Positions 8,523-16,919 of a stretch of 55,531 bases of DNA are shown one piece after another. The DNA comes from JBOGED01 sp050743205. Lineage in GTDB: Bacteria > Actinomycetota > Nitriliruptoria > Euzebyales > Egibacteraceae. Made by a program: the position numbers and the translations under genes. The DNA lies in the NCBI GenBank assembly GCA_050743205.1, contig JBOGEA010000002.1:1-55531 (forward strand). Reading direction: 5' to 3'. Each line of letters starts with the position of its first letter. Positions within the stretch are counted from its first letter, which is position 1. The notes under the pieces are model-generated. The model saw only the letters and a program-made list of their open reading frames with translations, ran no database searches and had not been told where the DNA came from.

Positions 8523-9725
8523 GTGGCCGAGATCATCACGCAGGATGCCGGGGGCCTCCGTGTCCCCGACGAGCCGATCATCCCGTTCATCGAGGGTGAC
8601 GGAACGGGACCGGACATCTGGGCGGCGTCGGTCCGCGTCTTCGACGACGCCGTCGGGAAGGCGTACGGCGGCGGGCGGCGGATCGCGTGGAAGCAGGTGC
8701 TCGCGGGTCAGGCTGCCTATGACGCGACCGGCGATTGGCTGCCCGACGAGACGGTCGAGGCGTTCCGCACGCATCTGGTCGGGATCAAAGGGCCGCTCAC
8801 GACCCCGGTGGGGGAGGGGATCCGCAGCCTGAACGTGGCGCTGCGGCAGCTCCTCGACCTGTACGTGTGCCTCCGGCCCGTGCACTGGTTCGCTGGCGTG
8901 CCGAGCCCGGTCAAACACCCCGAGAAGGTCAACATGCTGATCTTCAGGGAGAACACCGAGGACGTGTACGCCGGCAAGGAGCTGCGGGCCGGCACCGACG
9001 ACGCCCAGCGGGCCATCGACTTCTTCAGGACGGCATACGGCTGGGACATCCCCGCAGACTCCGGCCTGGGGCTGAAGCTCGTGAGCGAGACTGCGTCCAA
9101 GCGCCTCATCCGCGCCGCGCTCCGCGAGGCGGTCGAGCATCACTGGCCCTCGGTGACGCTCGTGCACAAGGGCAACATCATGAAGTTCACCGAGGGCGCG
9201 TTCCGCCGGTGGGGCTACGAGCTGGTCCGCGACGAGTTCTCCGACGTCGCGGTCGGCTGGGACGACTGCGGCGGCGACCCCGGTGACAAGGTGCTCGTCA
9301 AAGACGAGATCGCCGACGCGATGCTGCAGAAGATCCTCACCCGCCCCGACGAGTATCACGTGATCGCGACGACCAACCTGAACGGCGACTACCTGTCGGA
9401 CGCGCTCGCCGCCCAGGTCGGCGGGATCGGCATCGCGCCCGGCGGCAACATCAACTACGAGAGCGGCCACTCGATCTTCGAGGCGACGCACGGCACCGCG
9501 CCGAAGTACGCCGGGCAGGACAAGGTCAACCCGGGCTCGGTGATCCTGTCCGGCGAGATGATGCTCCGCCGGCTGGGCTGGGGCGAGGCCGCCGACCTGA
9601 TCGTGAAGGCGCTGGAGGCCACCATCGCCGAGCGCATCGTCACCTACGACTTCGCCCGTCAGATGGACGGGGCCACACAGGTGGCGACCAGCGAGTTCGC
9701 CACGGCCATGATCGAGCGGATGTGA
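8523..9725 (+). CDS. icd: Isocitrate dehydrogenase, NADP-dependent
   Basis: 400 residues, GTG start, co-linear with the E. coli-type homodimeric enzyme. Substrate-loop serine S102 lies in GIRSLNVALRQ. Further signatures are LRPVHWFAG, IFRENTEDVYAG, and HGTAPKYAGQDKVNPGS, with lysine-tyrosine next to the cofactor. The late TYDFARQM tyrosine and arginine favour NADP over NAD. It converts isocitrate to 2-oxoglutarate in the TCA cycle. This homodimeric type is less usual in Actinomycetota than the monomeric 80-kDa enzyme. The stop overlaps the next GTG start. Confidence 0.96.
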   Translation: MAEIITQDAGGLRVPDEPIIPFIEGDGTGPDIWAASVRVFDDAVGKAYGGGRRIAWKQVLAGQAAYDATGDWLPDETVEAFRTHLVGIKGPLTTPVGEGIRSLNVALRQLLDLYVCLRPVHWFAGVPSPVKHPEKVNMLIFRENTEDVYAGKELRAGTDDAQRAIDFFRTAYGWDIPADSGLGLKLVSETASKRLIRAALREAVEHHWPSVTLVHKGNIMKFTEGAFRRWGYELVRDEFSDVAVGWDDCGGDPGDKVLVKDEIADAMLQKILTRPDEYHVIATTNLNGDYLSDALAAQVGGIGIAPGGNINYESGHSIFEATHGTAPKYAGQDKVNPGSVILSGEMMLRRLGWGEAADLIVKALEATIAERIVTYDFARQMDGATQVATSEFATAMIERM

Positions 9726-9961
9726 GCGGGTCACTGCGCGATCGGGCGCCCGCGCCCGGCAGGGCGCCGCGCCTCCGGGCTGACGAGCGCATCGCCCCTT
9801 ACATCACGCGCCTGGGCCGGTTCCGGCGCATCGACCCGGCCAAGTCTCGGCCGCTCCCGAAGTTTTCGCAGGTCCTGGGTGCGCTCGCCTGGGCAGCGCT
9901 GCTCGGCGGGTCCTTCCGCCGAGCCCTCCGCGCCGAGCGGCCCCGTGGAGGCCGAGCATGA
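9722..9961 (+). CDS. Small hypothetical protein
   Basis: 79 residues, GTG start overlapping the icd stop by 4 bp, and its own stop overlapping the next ATG by 4 bp (ATGA). It is strongly basic. One weak hydrophobic stretch (VLGALAWAALLGG, ~51-63) could be a membrane anchor. No family was recognised. The coupling to both neighbours supports real translation. Confidence 0.5.
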   Translation: MSGSLRDRAPAPGRAPRLRADERIAPYITRLGRFRRIDPAKSRPLPKFSQVLGALAWAALLGGSFRRALRAERPRGGRA

Positions 9962-10203
9962 GCACCGCGTTGCTCGCCGTCGGCTATGTCCTGTCGGTGC
10001 CGGCAGCGCTCATGCTCCTGCGGATCGCCTGGCGCCGCTGGCTGTGGGCGTTCGTGGCGCTGGAGGTCGGCGCGTGCTGCGTCGCGCTCGGGTGGGCCCT
10101 GAGAGGCCAGCGCTTGGCCGCATGGCTCAACGCCGGATTCGCGCTAGGATTCGCGGCCACGTGGGTCGTGGTCGGACGCATCCGCCTCACCCGCACCCCG
10201 TAA
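9958..10203 (+). CDS. Small membrane protein, three predicted helices
   Basis: 81 residues with hydrophobic segments at ~5-22, ~29-48 and ~54-74, the last followed by RIRLTRTP, which points to a cytoplasmic C-terminus. It overlaps the previous gene by 4 bp. No family or function could be named. The tRNA-Cys gene starts 11 bp after its stop. Confidence 0.6.
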   Translation: MSTALLAVGYVLSVPAALMLLRIAWRRWLWAFVALEVGACCVALGWALRGQRLAAWLNAGFALGFAATWVVVGRIRLTRTP

Positions 10204-10214
10204 CACCCCCTCAC

Positions 10215-10286
10215 GGCCGGGTAGCCAAGCGGTAAGGCAGTGGATTGCAAATCCACTACGCGCGGGTTCGATTCCCGCCCCGGCCT
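10215..10286 (+). tRNA. tRNA-Cys (GCA anticodon)
   Basis: A 72-nt cloverleaf. The acceptor stem GGCCGGG pairs with CCCGGCC and the discriminator base is T, as expected for Cys. The D arm is GCC-AAGCGGTAA-GGC, the anticodon stem GTGGA/TCCAC has loop TTGCAAA, and the T arm is GCGGG-TTCGATT-CCCGC. No CCA is encoded. A tyrosine integrase remnant starts ~100 bp downstream in the same direction, so the 3' end is a likely attachment site. Confidence 0.95.
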
Positions 10287-10383
10287 CGTAGCTGAGCAGC
10301 AGGTTTGCGATGAGTGGCTGACAGCTCGTCCACTCGTGGTGAGGTCCTTGGTGATGGATCCACCGGCTGTTATCGTCATCACC

Positions 10384-11227
10384 ATGGCACGGGGACATAT
10401 CGCGCGGCGCGCGAACGGCACCTACCGAGTGTGGGTGTACGTGGGCAAGGACCCGCTGACCGGCAAGCGGCGGTACCTGAACGGCACCGCCGCGACGGAG
10501 GAGGAAGCCGAGAAGCTCCGCACACAGCTCCTCTCTCAGGCCGATGCCGGCAAGCGACCGACCACTCGCCGGACCGTAGCCGAGATCATCGAGGCCTGGC
10601 TGGAGGTCGCCGAGCTGGAGGCCACGACCTGCCACAGCTACGAGGCGTACATACGCCGGCACATCCTCCCGGCGCTTGGCAAGCTGCCCGCGAAGAAAGT
10701 GGACGTCGAGATCCTCGAGCGCTTCTACGCCCGGCTGCGCAAGGCCGGCGGCAAGGGAGGCCGCCCGATGGCGAACTCGTCGGTCCGCCAGGTCCACTTC
10801 ATCCTCCGCTCCGCGCTCGGGCAAGCGGTCTAATGGGGCTGGCTCAACGAGAATCCGGCCGTGCTCGCCTCCCCGCCTCGTCTTGCCCGCAAGGAGATCG
10901 AGCCGCCCACGGTCGAGGGCGTGATGCGGTTGTTGGACGTCGCCTGGGAGGAGGACCCGGACCTCGGCACTCTTTCTATGGGTCGCGATCATCAGCGGCG
11001 TCCGCCGCAGTGAGCTGTGCGGCCTGCGCTGGCCTCGCGTGCGCCTGGCCGAGGGAGACCTCCTGATCGCCCGCAACTACGTCCATGCCGGCTCAGCCCT
11101 CGTCGAGAAGGACACGAAGACTCACCAGGCCCGCCGGATTGCCCTCGACAAGGTGACGGTCGACGTCCTCGCCCAGCACCGTGAGCGCTGTGAGGAACGA
11201 GTTCGTGCATGCGACATAGGCGCTTGA
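10384..11227 (+). pseudogene. Tyrosine recombinase/integrase, inactivated
   Basis: The N-terminal part reads as an Arm-binding and SAM-like core-binding domain: ARRANGTYRVWVYVGKDP, then TVAEIIEAWLEVAELEATT and SYEAYIRRHILPALGKLP. An in-frame TAA at 10831-10833 interrupts VRQVHFILRSALGQAV, after which the same frame continues coherently (WGWLNENPAVLA). A frameshift near 10970-10980 leads to ISGVRRSELCGLRW with the first catalytic arginine. The ORF then ends before the HxxR and tyrosine motifs. It lies just downstream of tRNA-Cys, the usual position of an integrative element's integrase. It cannot be active as read. Confidence 0.85.
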
Positions 11228-11500
11228 AAAACCGTCATCGACAAAAAATTGTGGCCCTCCTGTACAACTAATCGGTCCTTGGAGAGGTGGGGACGGGGAA
11301 ACCGCTGGTAGAAGGCCCAATCGGGGCCGGTGAGGGCAGCGGATGACGCGTACGGGCGACCTGTGGCTTTCGCGGGTATCTGACCGAATCACGGAAAGGA
11401 CATTCCGCCCGGTTCGTGCCTGTTGCAGTCAACTAGTGCCCTGGCCACTATCGTTTGGGGGTGGTTCCACCGCTGATCCGGGCGGGTGTTCTAGAGTCGG
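11228..11500. other. Intergenic stretch beyond the integrase remnant
   Basis: No gene was recognised. Several frames are open but none has family features. No repeat of the tRNA 3' end (an attR candidate) was found by eye here. Confidence 0.35.
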
Positions 11501-12280
11501 CCGGGTAGCTCCGGCGCATTGCTGCGCCGGAGCCCCCTCAGAACCGTGCGTGCCACTCATCGCGGCACACGGCTCAAGCAGCCTGACCAAGACCCGTCGG
11601 GCAGCTCACCCTCCATACCCCTAATACGAGGAAGTCCTCCGGTCCGTTCACCACAACCACACAGGCGGCAACCGCCGTCTGCTGGGTCGCGGCGTCTAAC
11701 TTGTCCTTCGGCTCGGGTTTGTGTCCGTCTTCGCTCGGCCGGGCCACCTGCCCACGTCAGCGCCCTTATCGGGCCAGGCCTACGCCTGTATCCGGCCAGT
11801 TATCCGAAACCGCTGGCGGAGGAGCCAGCCATGGCTGTCCCGGTTTCCTGTCGCCTTTCGACGCGCCGGCGTTCGCTTGTTGGGCATCCCCTCCGGCCGG
11901 GGGGTTGGGCCTTCCTTACGGTCGGCTTACCGGACCAGGTCCGGACCCCGTCGGGGTTTCCACGTTCCGCACACGCAAGGCGCGACCGGGGAGGGCGCCC
12001 TGTCTACCCCGGGACGGCGGTGCTCTCCCAGCCAGCTTTCCCTGTTCCGGCTGGCGCCTGCCGCATTCCAGCGGCCCTTCCTCTACCCCACTGGCGCATC
12101 CCATCGGCGGGGCTGGTGTTAACGAGGCATCAGCAAGGGTTCACTGGCGTTCACCCGTCCGGTCTTCCCTGACCTGTAGCCCCCGGATGGAACAGGGGCC
12201 CTTGGGCTTTCCCCCTGATGCTTCCAACCCCGCCGTTAACCGGCGACGCAGGTCAGGGGTAGGGACAGGCCTTGAGCACT
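11501..12280 (-). ncRNA. ORF-less group II intron
   Basis: On the minus strand 11575-11541 folds as domain V. GAGCCGTG pairs with CACGGTTC, a 2-nt CG bulge follows, TGCC pairs with GGCA, and a short loop closes it; the AGC catalytic triad is in place. Domain VI follows as a GCTCCGGCGCA/TGCGCCGGAGC hairpin with TACCC at the 3' end. Upstream, G-rich purine-loop segments (GAAAGCCC, GTGAACCC, CGAAAGGCGACAGGAAACC, CCGTAAGG) are typical of domains I-III. No reverse transcriptase is present in the position of domain IV. The 5' boundary is uncertain (a GTGCTC at ~12279 is one candidate). The long plus-strand ORFs across this region are artefacts. Confidence 0.75.
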
Positions 12281-12321
12281 GGCCTGGAGCTGTACCTTCG
12301 ATATCAACCGAACCTCCTTCG

Positions 12322-13473
12322 ATGCGCTCACTTGCACTGTGCGACCTCGCGTCGCAGGAGAAGACCAGCTCAGAGCCCGGGGCGGCGAAGGTGCAGCGCG
12401 AGCGGTTGGAGGTACTGACCCGCAGGAGAGCGGCAGTACTGAAACATGTGTTCACCGCGCTGCTCTCGGCCCGTGAGGTCGCCGCAGGAGAGGACCCGGA
12501 GCGTCCGGCGGCGGACCCCGCGAGCGAGTGGGAGCACGACCTCACGGCCATGCGGCGCTACGTCGACGGCGGGCTTGAGGGCTACCGCAACGTGCGGTCG
12601 GCCTTGTTTGCCGCATTTGGTGCCCTGGAGGTCGGCTGGACGGAGGCGATCCGCCGGCTAAATACCTTTTACGAGGAGGAGATCGTGCGGGCGGAGTTCT
12701 TCGGCCACCAGATATGGGGGGTCCACCAGGAGATGAAGCGGCGTCTCGAGGGCGCGGCGGATAAGCTGCGCAAGGCCGGCAAGGGTGGGCTGGGCCATAC
12801 GATCAGGACCATCGGTGGTATCAACATCCGGCCCGACGTGAACAATCCCCTCACCCTGTCCGAGCACAGCTTCGGCGCGGATGTCGACATCAACGCGCTT
12901 CAGTCCGAACATCCCCGACATTCCGACCGAGTTCATCACCGAGGTCACCGGGATGGACGTCATGGTCACCGAGGAGGGGAGGAGAAAGACCAGCCTGTTC
13001 AACCTCGCTGCCGTGGTGGAACGGCTGCTCGAGGGGACGAGGGATACGGCACTGCGAGAGGCTGAGCGGCTGGGGGAGATCAGCCGCCGGCTGACCGAGG
13101 TGTTCAAGGACGAGGAGAGCCTCAAGCGCGGGCTGTGGGAGGTCGCGCAGCGCAAGGCGGGACTGCCGGCTTCGGTCAGCGCCGACGCGCTGCTCACGGC
13201 GGTGCGTGAAGCCGCCAAAGAGGGCTCGAAAATCAACTGGTTGTACGCCGCCCGCAAAAGACGCCCAGGCGCGTTCCCAAGGGCGAGAAGCATGACGCGC
13301 TCGTGCGACTGCTGTTCCCGCCGAAGGCGGGAGGCTTCATCGGGATTCCGGCCGAGGTCATCGTCGCGCTGAGAGCCGCAGACGGTGGGGACCTGCGCTG
13401 GCTGGGCAGCTCCGAGCACGCGACGAGAGACTTCATGCACTTCGAGCTGCTCAAACGGCCGCCGCCGCACTGA
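12322..13473 (+). pseudogene. M15-like (VanY-type) peptidase, two frameshifts
   Basis: Three reading stretches join into one protein of about 380 residues. The first (12322 to ~12895) ends in a GGINIRPDVNNPLTLSEHSFGADVDIN segment, whose SxHxxGxAxD-type pattern is the zinc-binding signature of D,D/L,D-carboxypeptidases of family M15. The second stretch runs from ~12900 to ~13255. The third returns to the first frame and contains DFMHFELLKRP, the late zinc-ligand motif. The two indels compensate each other. It may be a pseudogene or carry sequencing errors. If whole it would cleave peptidoglycan stem peptides; no signal peptide is seen. It ends 152 bp before the eCIS sheath gene. Confidence 0.65.
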
Positions 13474-13625
13474 CCGAGAAAACACGGCGTCTGTCAGGGC
13501 GGTGATGGTCCGGTGACGCTCGCGTGACCCGCCAGGCCCATCATGGGTCAACCCTTGCGGGCAGAAGCCAGCGGCACCTCCACGCTGACTCGTGTCCAGA
13601 CTCGGCGGATAGAAAGGACCTGTCC
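13474..13625 (+). promoter_or_regulatory. Upstream region of the eCIS operon
   Basis: This 152-bp gap is the only sizeable non-coding segment before the first structural eCIS gene, and nearly every later junction in the operon overlaps or is very short. The main promoter is therefore expected here. An inverted TGACCC/GGGTCA pair (13524-13549) could be an operator. No confident -35/-10 boxes were found. AGAAAGGACC before 13626 serves as ribosome binding site. Confidence 0.4.
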
Positions 13626-15620
13626 ATGCCCGTGAACGTCACCTATCCGGGCGTCTACATCGACGAGCTGCCCAGCCAAGTTCGCACCATCATCGGGGTG
13701 CCCACTGCGGTCGCGGCGTTCGTCGGGCCGGCCGTTCGCGGGCCCGACAATGAGGCCCGGCACCTCACGAGCTGGGCGGATTTCGAGCGCATCTACGGGG
13801 GGCTCTCGGACACCAGCCTGATGAGCTACGCCGTCTTCCATTACTACCAGAACGGCGGCAGCGAGGCCGAGATCGTCCGGGTCGTCAGCAAGGACAGGCC
13901 GGCGGTGCTCGACCTCGGCAACGATGTGAAGCTCGAGGCCAAAGCGTCCGGCGCTGCGGGGAACGCGCTCCGTGCCCGCGTCGAGCATACCACGGCGGGC
14001 GATCCCACGGTCTATACCGTGATACTCCACCCCGCCAGCGGCGCCGATGAGAAGTTCGAGAACATCAAGGCGGGCGCCGCCCCGAATGTCACCGACAGCC
14101 TGGAGAAGAAGCTGGAGGGCTCGACACTCGTCAAACTCGCCGACGACGCCAAGACGGACACCGCCCCCGAGGCGAGCCCGCCAGTCCCGGCCGGCATCAC
14201 TGATCCGTTCGCTGACCCATCCCCAGGCCAGCCCACGCTCTTCATCAAGGCGACCACCCAGCGCGTCGGCGCCGCGCGCGCCACGATCGACCTCGGCAGC
14301 AACGTCACGCTTACGGCGAAGTACGCAGGAGCGTGGGGCAAAAAGCTGCGCGTCCGTGTCGACCACGACACGAGGCCACGGGAAGCCACCGATGCGGGCG
14401 ACCTCTACAACCTCACGATCCGTGATATGGGGACCGGCGCCGAGGAGAGCTTCCGCAACATTGTCGCTGACGCCAACTCGCCACAAAGCCTGGACAAGGT
14501 GCTCGAGGGGTCCCGGCTCGTCGCCCCGGCCGGCGGCACGGACCTCAGCACACGCCCCGGCAAGAACAAGGACCTCGACCGGGGCCAGGACCCCTTCGAG
14601 AACGAGGAGGAGTCGAAGCCGGCCGCCGGAGCACCCCCGGCCCCGCCACCCGCGTACGACCCGGCGCAGCACCGCTACGCCCAGGCCGTGGGCGGCGCCG
14701 ACGGCGACTTGCCGACCGAGGCCGACTACCGGGGGAGCCCGACGGCCAAGACCGGGATCTACGCGCTGCTCGATACCGACATCTTCACCATCCTCTGCAT
14801 CCCGCCGATCGGCCTCGATACGACGTTCGGGCAGACATTGACCGATGCGCTCAAGCTGTGCGTCGACCGGCGCGCGATGCTGATCGTCGATCCCCCGCCG
14901 AGCTGGTCCGACGTCGATAAGGCGGTGGGCGCAGCACGAGGTGAGACCGGCGCGCTACCGATCACTGGCCCGGACACCCGCAACGCTGTCGTCTACTTCC
15001 CGCGCATCAAGCTGCCGGACCAGGACGGTCGGCTGGGGGACTGGCCGGCCAGCGGCGCGATCGCAGGGATATGGGCGCGAACTGACGGGCAGCGGGGCGT
15101 GTGGAAAGCTCCCGCCGGTACCGACGCAGCGGTCAGCGGGGTGCGGCAGCTATCCGTCACGCTTACCGATCTGGAGAACGGGCTGCTCAACCCACTGGGC
15201 GTCAACTGCCTGCGAACCTTCCCGGTCATCGGCACGGTCGTCTGGGGCGCGCGAACGTTGCGCGGTGCCGACATCCTCGCGGACCAGTGGAAGTACGTGC
15301 CGGTGCGGCGGTTGGCGCTGTATATCGAGGAGAGCCTGTACCGCGGGACGCAGTGGGTGGTGTTCGAGCCGAACGACGAGCCGCTGTGGGCGGCCATCCG
15401 CCTGAACGTCGGCGCGTTCATGAACACGCTGTTCCGCCAGGGGGCCTTCCAGGGACGGACCCCGCAAGAGGCCTACCTCGTGAAGTGCGACATCGAGAAC
15501 AACCCGCAGAACGACATCGACCGGGGCATCGTCAACATCCTCGTCGGGTTCGCTCCCCTCAAGCCGGCGGAGTTCGTGATCATCCACATTCAGCAGCTCG
15601 CCGGTCAGTTGCAGGTCTGA
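13626..15620 (+). CDS. eCIS contractile sheath protein (Afp2/Pvc2-like)
   Basis: 664 residues from the ATG following AAAGGACC. The N-terminal PGVYIDELPSQVRTIIGVPT and VAAFVG match the phage tail sheath family (gp18/FI/Pvc2), as does the C-terminal core (DRRAMLIVDPP ... RTFPVIGTVVWGARTL ... YVPVRRLALYIEESLYRGTQWVVFEPND ... DRGIVNILVGFAPLKPAEFVII). The sheath contracts to drive the inner tube through the target envelope. Between these cores lie two related insertion modules (residues ~94-170 and ~219-299), followed by a Pro-rich linker (~335-345). Only one sheath gene is present, whereas Afp and PVC have three. The next gene, the tube, starts 10 bp later. Confidence 0.95.
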   Translation: MPVNVTYPGVYIDELPSQVRTIIGVPTAVAAFVGPAVRGPDNEARHLTSWADFERIYGGLSDTSLMSYAVFHYYQNGGSEAEIVRVVSKDRPAVLDLGNDVKLEAKASGAAGNALRARVEHTTAGDPTVYTVILHPASGADEKFENIKAGAAPNVTDSLEKKLEGSTLVKLADDAKTDTAPEASPPVPAGITDPFADPSPGQPTLFIKATTQRVGAARATIDLGSNVTLTAKYAGAWGKKLRVRVDHDTRPREATDAGDLYNLTIRDMGTGAEESFRNIVADANSPQSLDKVLEGSRLVAPAGGTDLSTRPGKNKDLDRGQDPFENEEESKPAAGAPPAPPPAYDPAQHRYAQAVGGADGDLPTEADYRGSPTAKTGIYALLDTDIFTILCIPPIGLDTTFGQTLTDALKLCVDRRAMLIVDPPPSWSDVDKAVGAARGETGALPITGPDTRNAVVYFPRIKLPDQDGRLGDWPASGAIAGIWARTDGQRGVWKAPAGTDAAVSGVRQLSVTLTDLENGLLNPLGVNCLRTFPVIGTVVWGARTLRGADILADQWKYVPVRRLALYIEESLYRGTQWVVFEPNDEPLWAAIRLNVGAFMNTLFRQGAFQGRTPQEAYLVKCDIENNPQNDIDRGIVNILVGFAPLKPAEFVIIHIQQLAGQLQV

Positions 15621-15630
15621 GGAGGACGCA

Positions 15631-16173
15631 ATGGCTCAGTTCACCGTCAACGCCACCCGCCTCGACCCGTACAAGAACTTCAAGTTCCGGGTGAAGTGGG
15701 ACAACCGCTACGTCGCGGGCGTGAGCAAAGTCGGCGCGCTGAAGCGCACGACCGAGGTGGTCAAGCACCGCGACGGCGGCGACGAGAGCAGCAGCCGCAA
15801 GTCCCCGGGCCGGACCGAGTACGAGGCCATCATGCTCGAGCGCGGGGTGACCCACGACGTCGAGTTCGAGCGGTGGGCAAACAAGGTGTGGGACTACAGC
15901 AACGCTCAGTCCGGGCCCGACCAGCGCGTGCGGGAGGTGTCGCTGGCCGACTTCCGCAAGGACATCGTGATCGACGTCTTCAACGAGGCGGGGCAGAAGG
16001 TGTTGTCCTACCAGGTCTTCCGCTGCTGGGTGTCCGAGTACCAATCGCTGTCCGACCTGGACGCCAACGCGAACGCGGTCGCCATCCAGCACATCAAGCT
16101 GGAGAACGAGGGCTGGATCCGTGACACCAGCGTGGTCGAGCCCACGGAGCCCACCTACACCGACCCGGCCTAG
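15631..16173 (+). CDS. eCIS inner tube protein (Afp1/Pvc1, gp19-like)
   Basis: 180 residues, start preceded by GAGGAGG. The pattern DPYKNFKFRVKWDNRYVAGVSKVGALKRTTEVVKHRDGG followed by RKSPGRTEYEAIMLERGVTHD is the T4-like virus tail tube family. The C-terminal half (FNEAGQKVLSYQVFRCWVSEYQSLSDLDANANAVAIQHIKLENEGW) completes the Hcp-like beta-barrel. Hexamers stack to form the tube that carries cargo. It directly follows the sheath gene and precedes the baseplate genes by 2 bp. Confidence 0.95.
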   Translation: MAQFTVNATRLDPYKNFKFRVKWDNRYVAGVSKVGALKRTTEVVKHRDGGDESSSRKSPGRTEYEAIMLERGVTHDVEFERWANKVWDYSNAQSGPDQRVREVSLADFRKDIVIDVFNEAGQKVLSYQVFRCWVSEYQSLSDLDANANAVAIQHIKLENEGWIRDTSVVEPTEPTYTDPA

Positions 16174-16175
16174 CG

Positions 16176-16919
16176 ATGCTCCCGCCGTCCACCCTTGAGT
16201 TGTTGAGCGCGTGGGAGCGCGGTCTGGGCCAACCGCCGCCCCAGCGCGCCCTGGCGCTGCTGGGCGTCGCCTGGCCGGACGCCTCCACCGACGCGTTGGC
16301 GCAGCTCTGCATCGGCCAGCGCGATGCCCGTCTGCTCGACCTGCGTGAATCCAGCTTCGGCCCTCGGGTCGTCGGCCTCGCCGATTGTCCGGCTTGTCAG
16401 GAGCAGCTCGAGCTGGACTTCGATGTCGCCGACATCCGCGTGGCACCGCCGGCCGAGGACATCGATCCCTCCGAGCCGCTCAGCCTGTGCGCCGCCGGGT
16501 ACGAGGTGCGGTTCCGCCTGCCCACCACGCTCGACGTGCTGACCAGCGTCCGGCCTGGCGACCTCGTGGCGACCCGCCAGTCCCTGCTCGAGCGCTGTCT
16601 GGTCTCCGCCCAGCAGGAGGATCAGCCAGCGACTCCGACCGCGCTGCCGACGGAGGTGGTGGAGCTCGTCGAGGCCCGCATGGCCGAGGTCGACCCACAG
16701 GCCGACATCCGCCTCGCGCTGACCTGCCCTGACTGCGCTCACCAGTGGGAGGTGGGCTTCGACATCACCACTTTCCTGTGGAGCGAGCTTGATGCCTGGG
16801 CCTGCCGGACCCTCTACGACGTCCACCTGCTCGCCTCCGTCTACGGCTGGCGCGAGGCGGAGGTCCTGGCTCTGACCCCCGCGCGCCGGCGCTTCTATCT
16901 GGAGGCGGTCAACGGATGA
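16176..16919 (+). CDS. eCIS gp26-like baseplate/hub assembly factor with CxxC pairs
   Basis: 247 residues. Two Cys pairs, CPAC (~72-75) and CPDC (~186-189), could bind a metal. The N-terminal WERGLGQPPPQRALALL and the C-terminal WSELDAWACRTLYDVHLLASVYGWREAEVLALTPARRRFYLE, which ends the fold, match T4 baseplate hub assembly-type proteins found in eCIS loci. The likely role is as an assembly chaperone or a minor baseplate component. The stop overlaps the next start by 4 bp. The exact function in eCIS is not established. Confidence 0.75.
   Translation: MLPPSTLELLSAWERGLGQPPPQRALALLGVAWPDASTDALAQLCIGQRDARLLDLRESSFGPRVVGLADCPACQEQLELDFDVADIRVAPPAEDIDPSEPLSLCAAGYEVRFRLPTTLDVLTSVRPGDLVATRQSLLERCLVSAQQEDQPATPTALPTEVVELVEARMAEVDPQADIRLALTCPDCAHQWEVGFDITTFLWSELDAWACRTLYDVHLLASVYGWREAEVLALTPARRRFYLEAVNG

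Noticed and set aside
7089..9734. 881-codon open frame on the minus strand
   Set aside because: It is entirely antisense to rsgA and icd, both certain. The composition is that of a GC-rich shadow frame.
11701..12321. Long plus-strand open frame upstream of the M15-like peptidase
   Set aside because: It runs through the antisense of the group II intron and has no family features. The openness is due to high GC.
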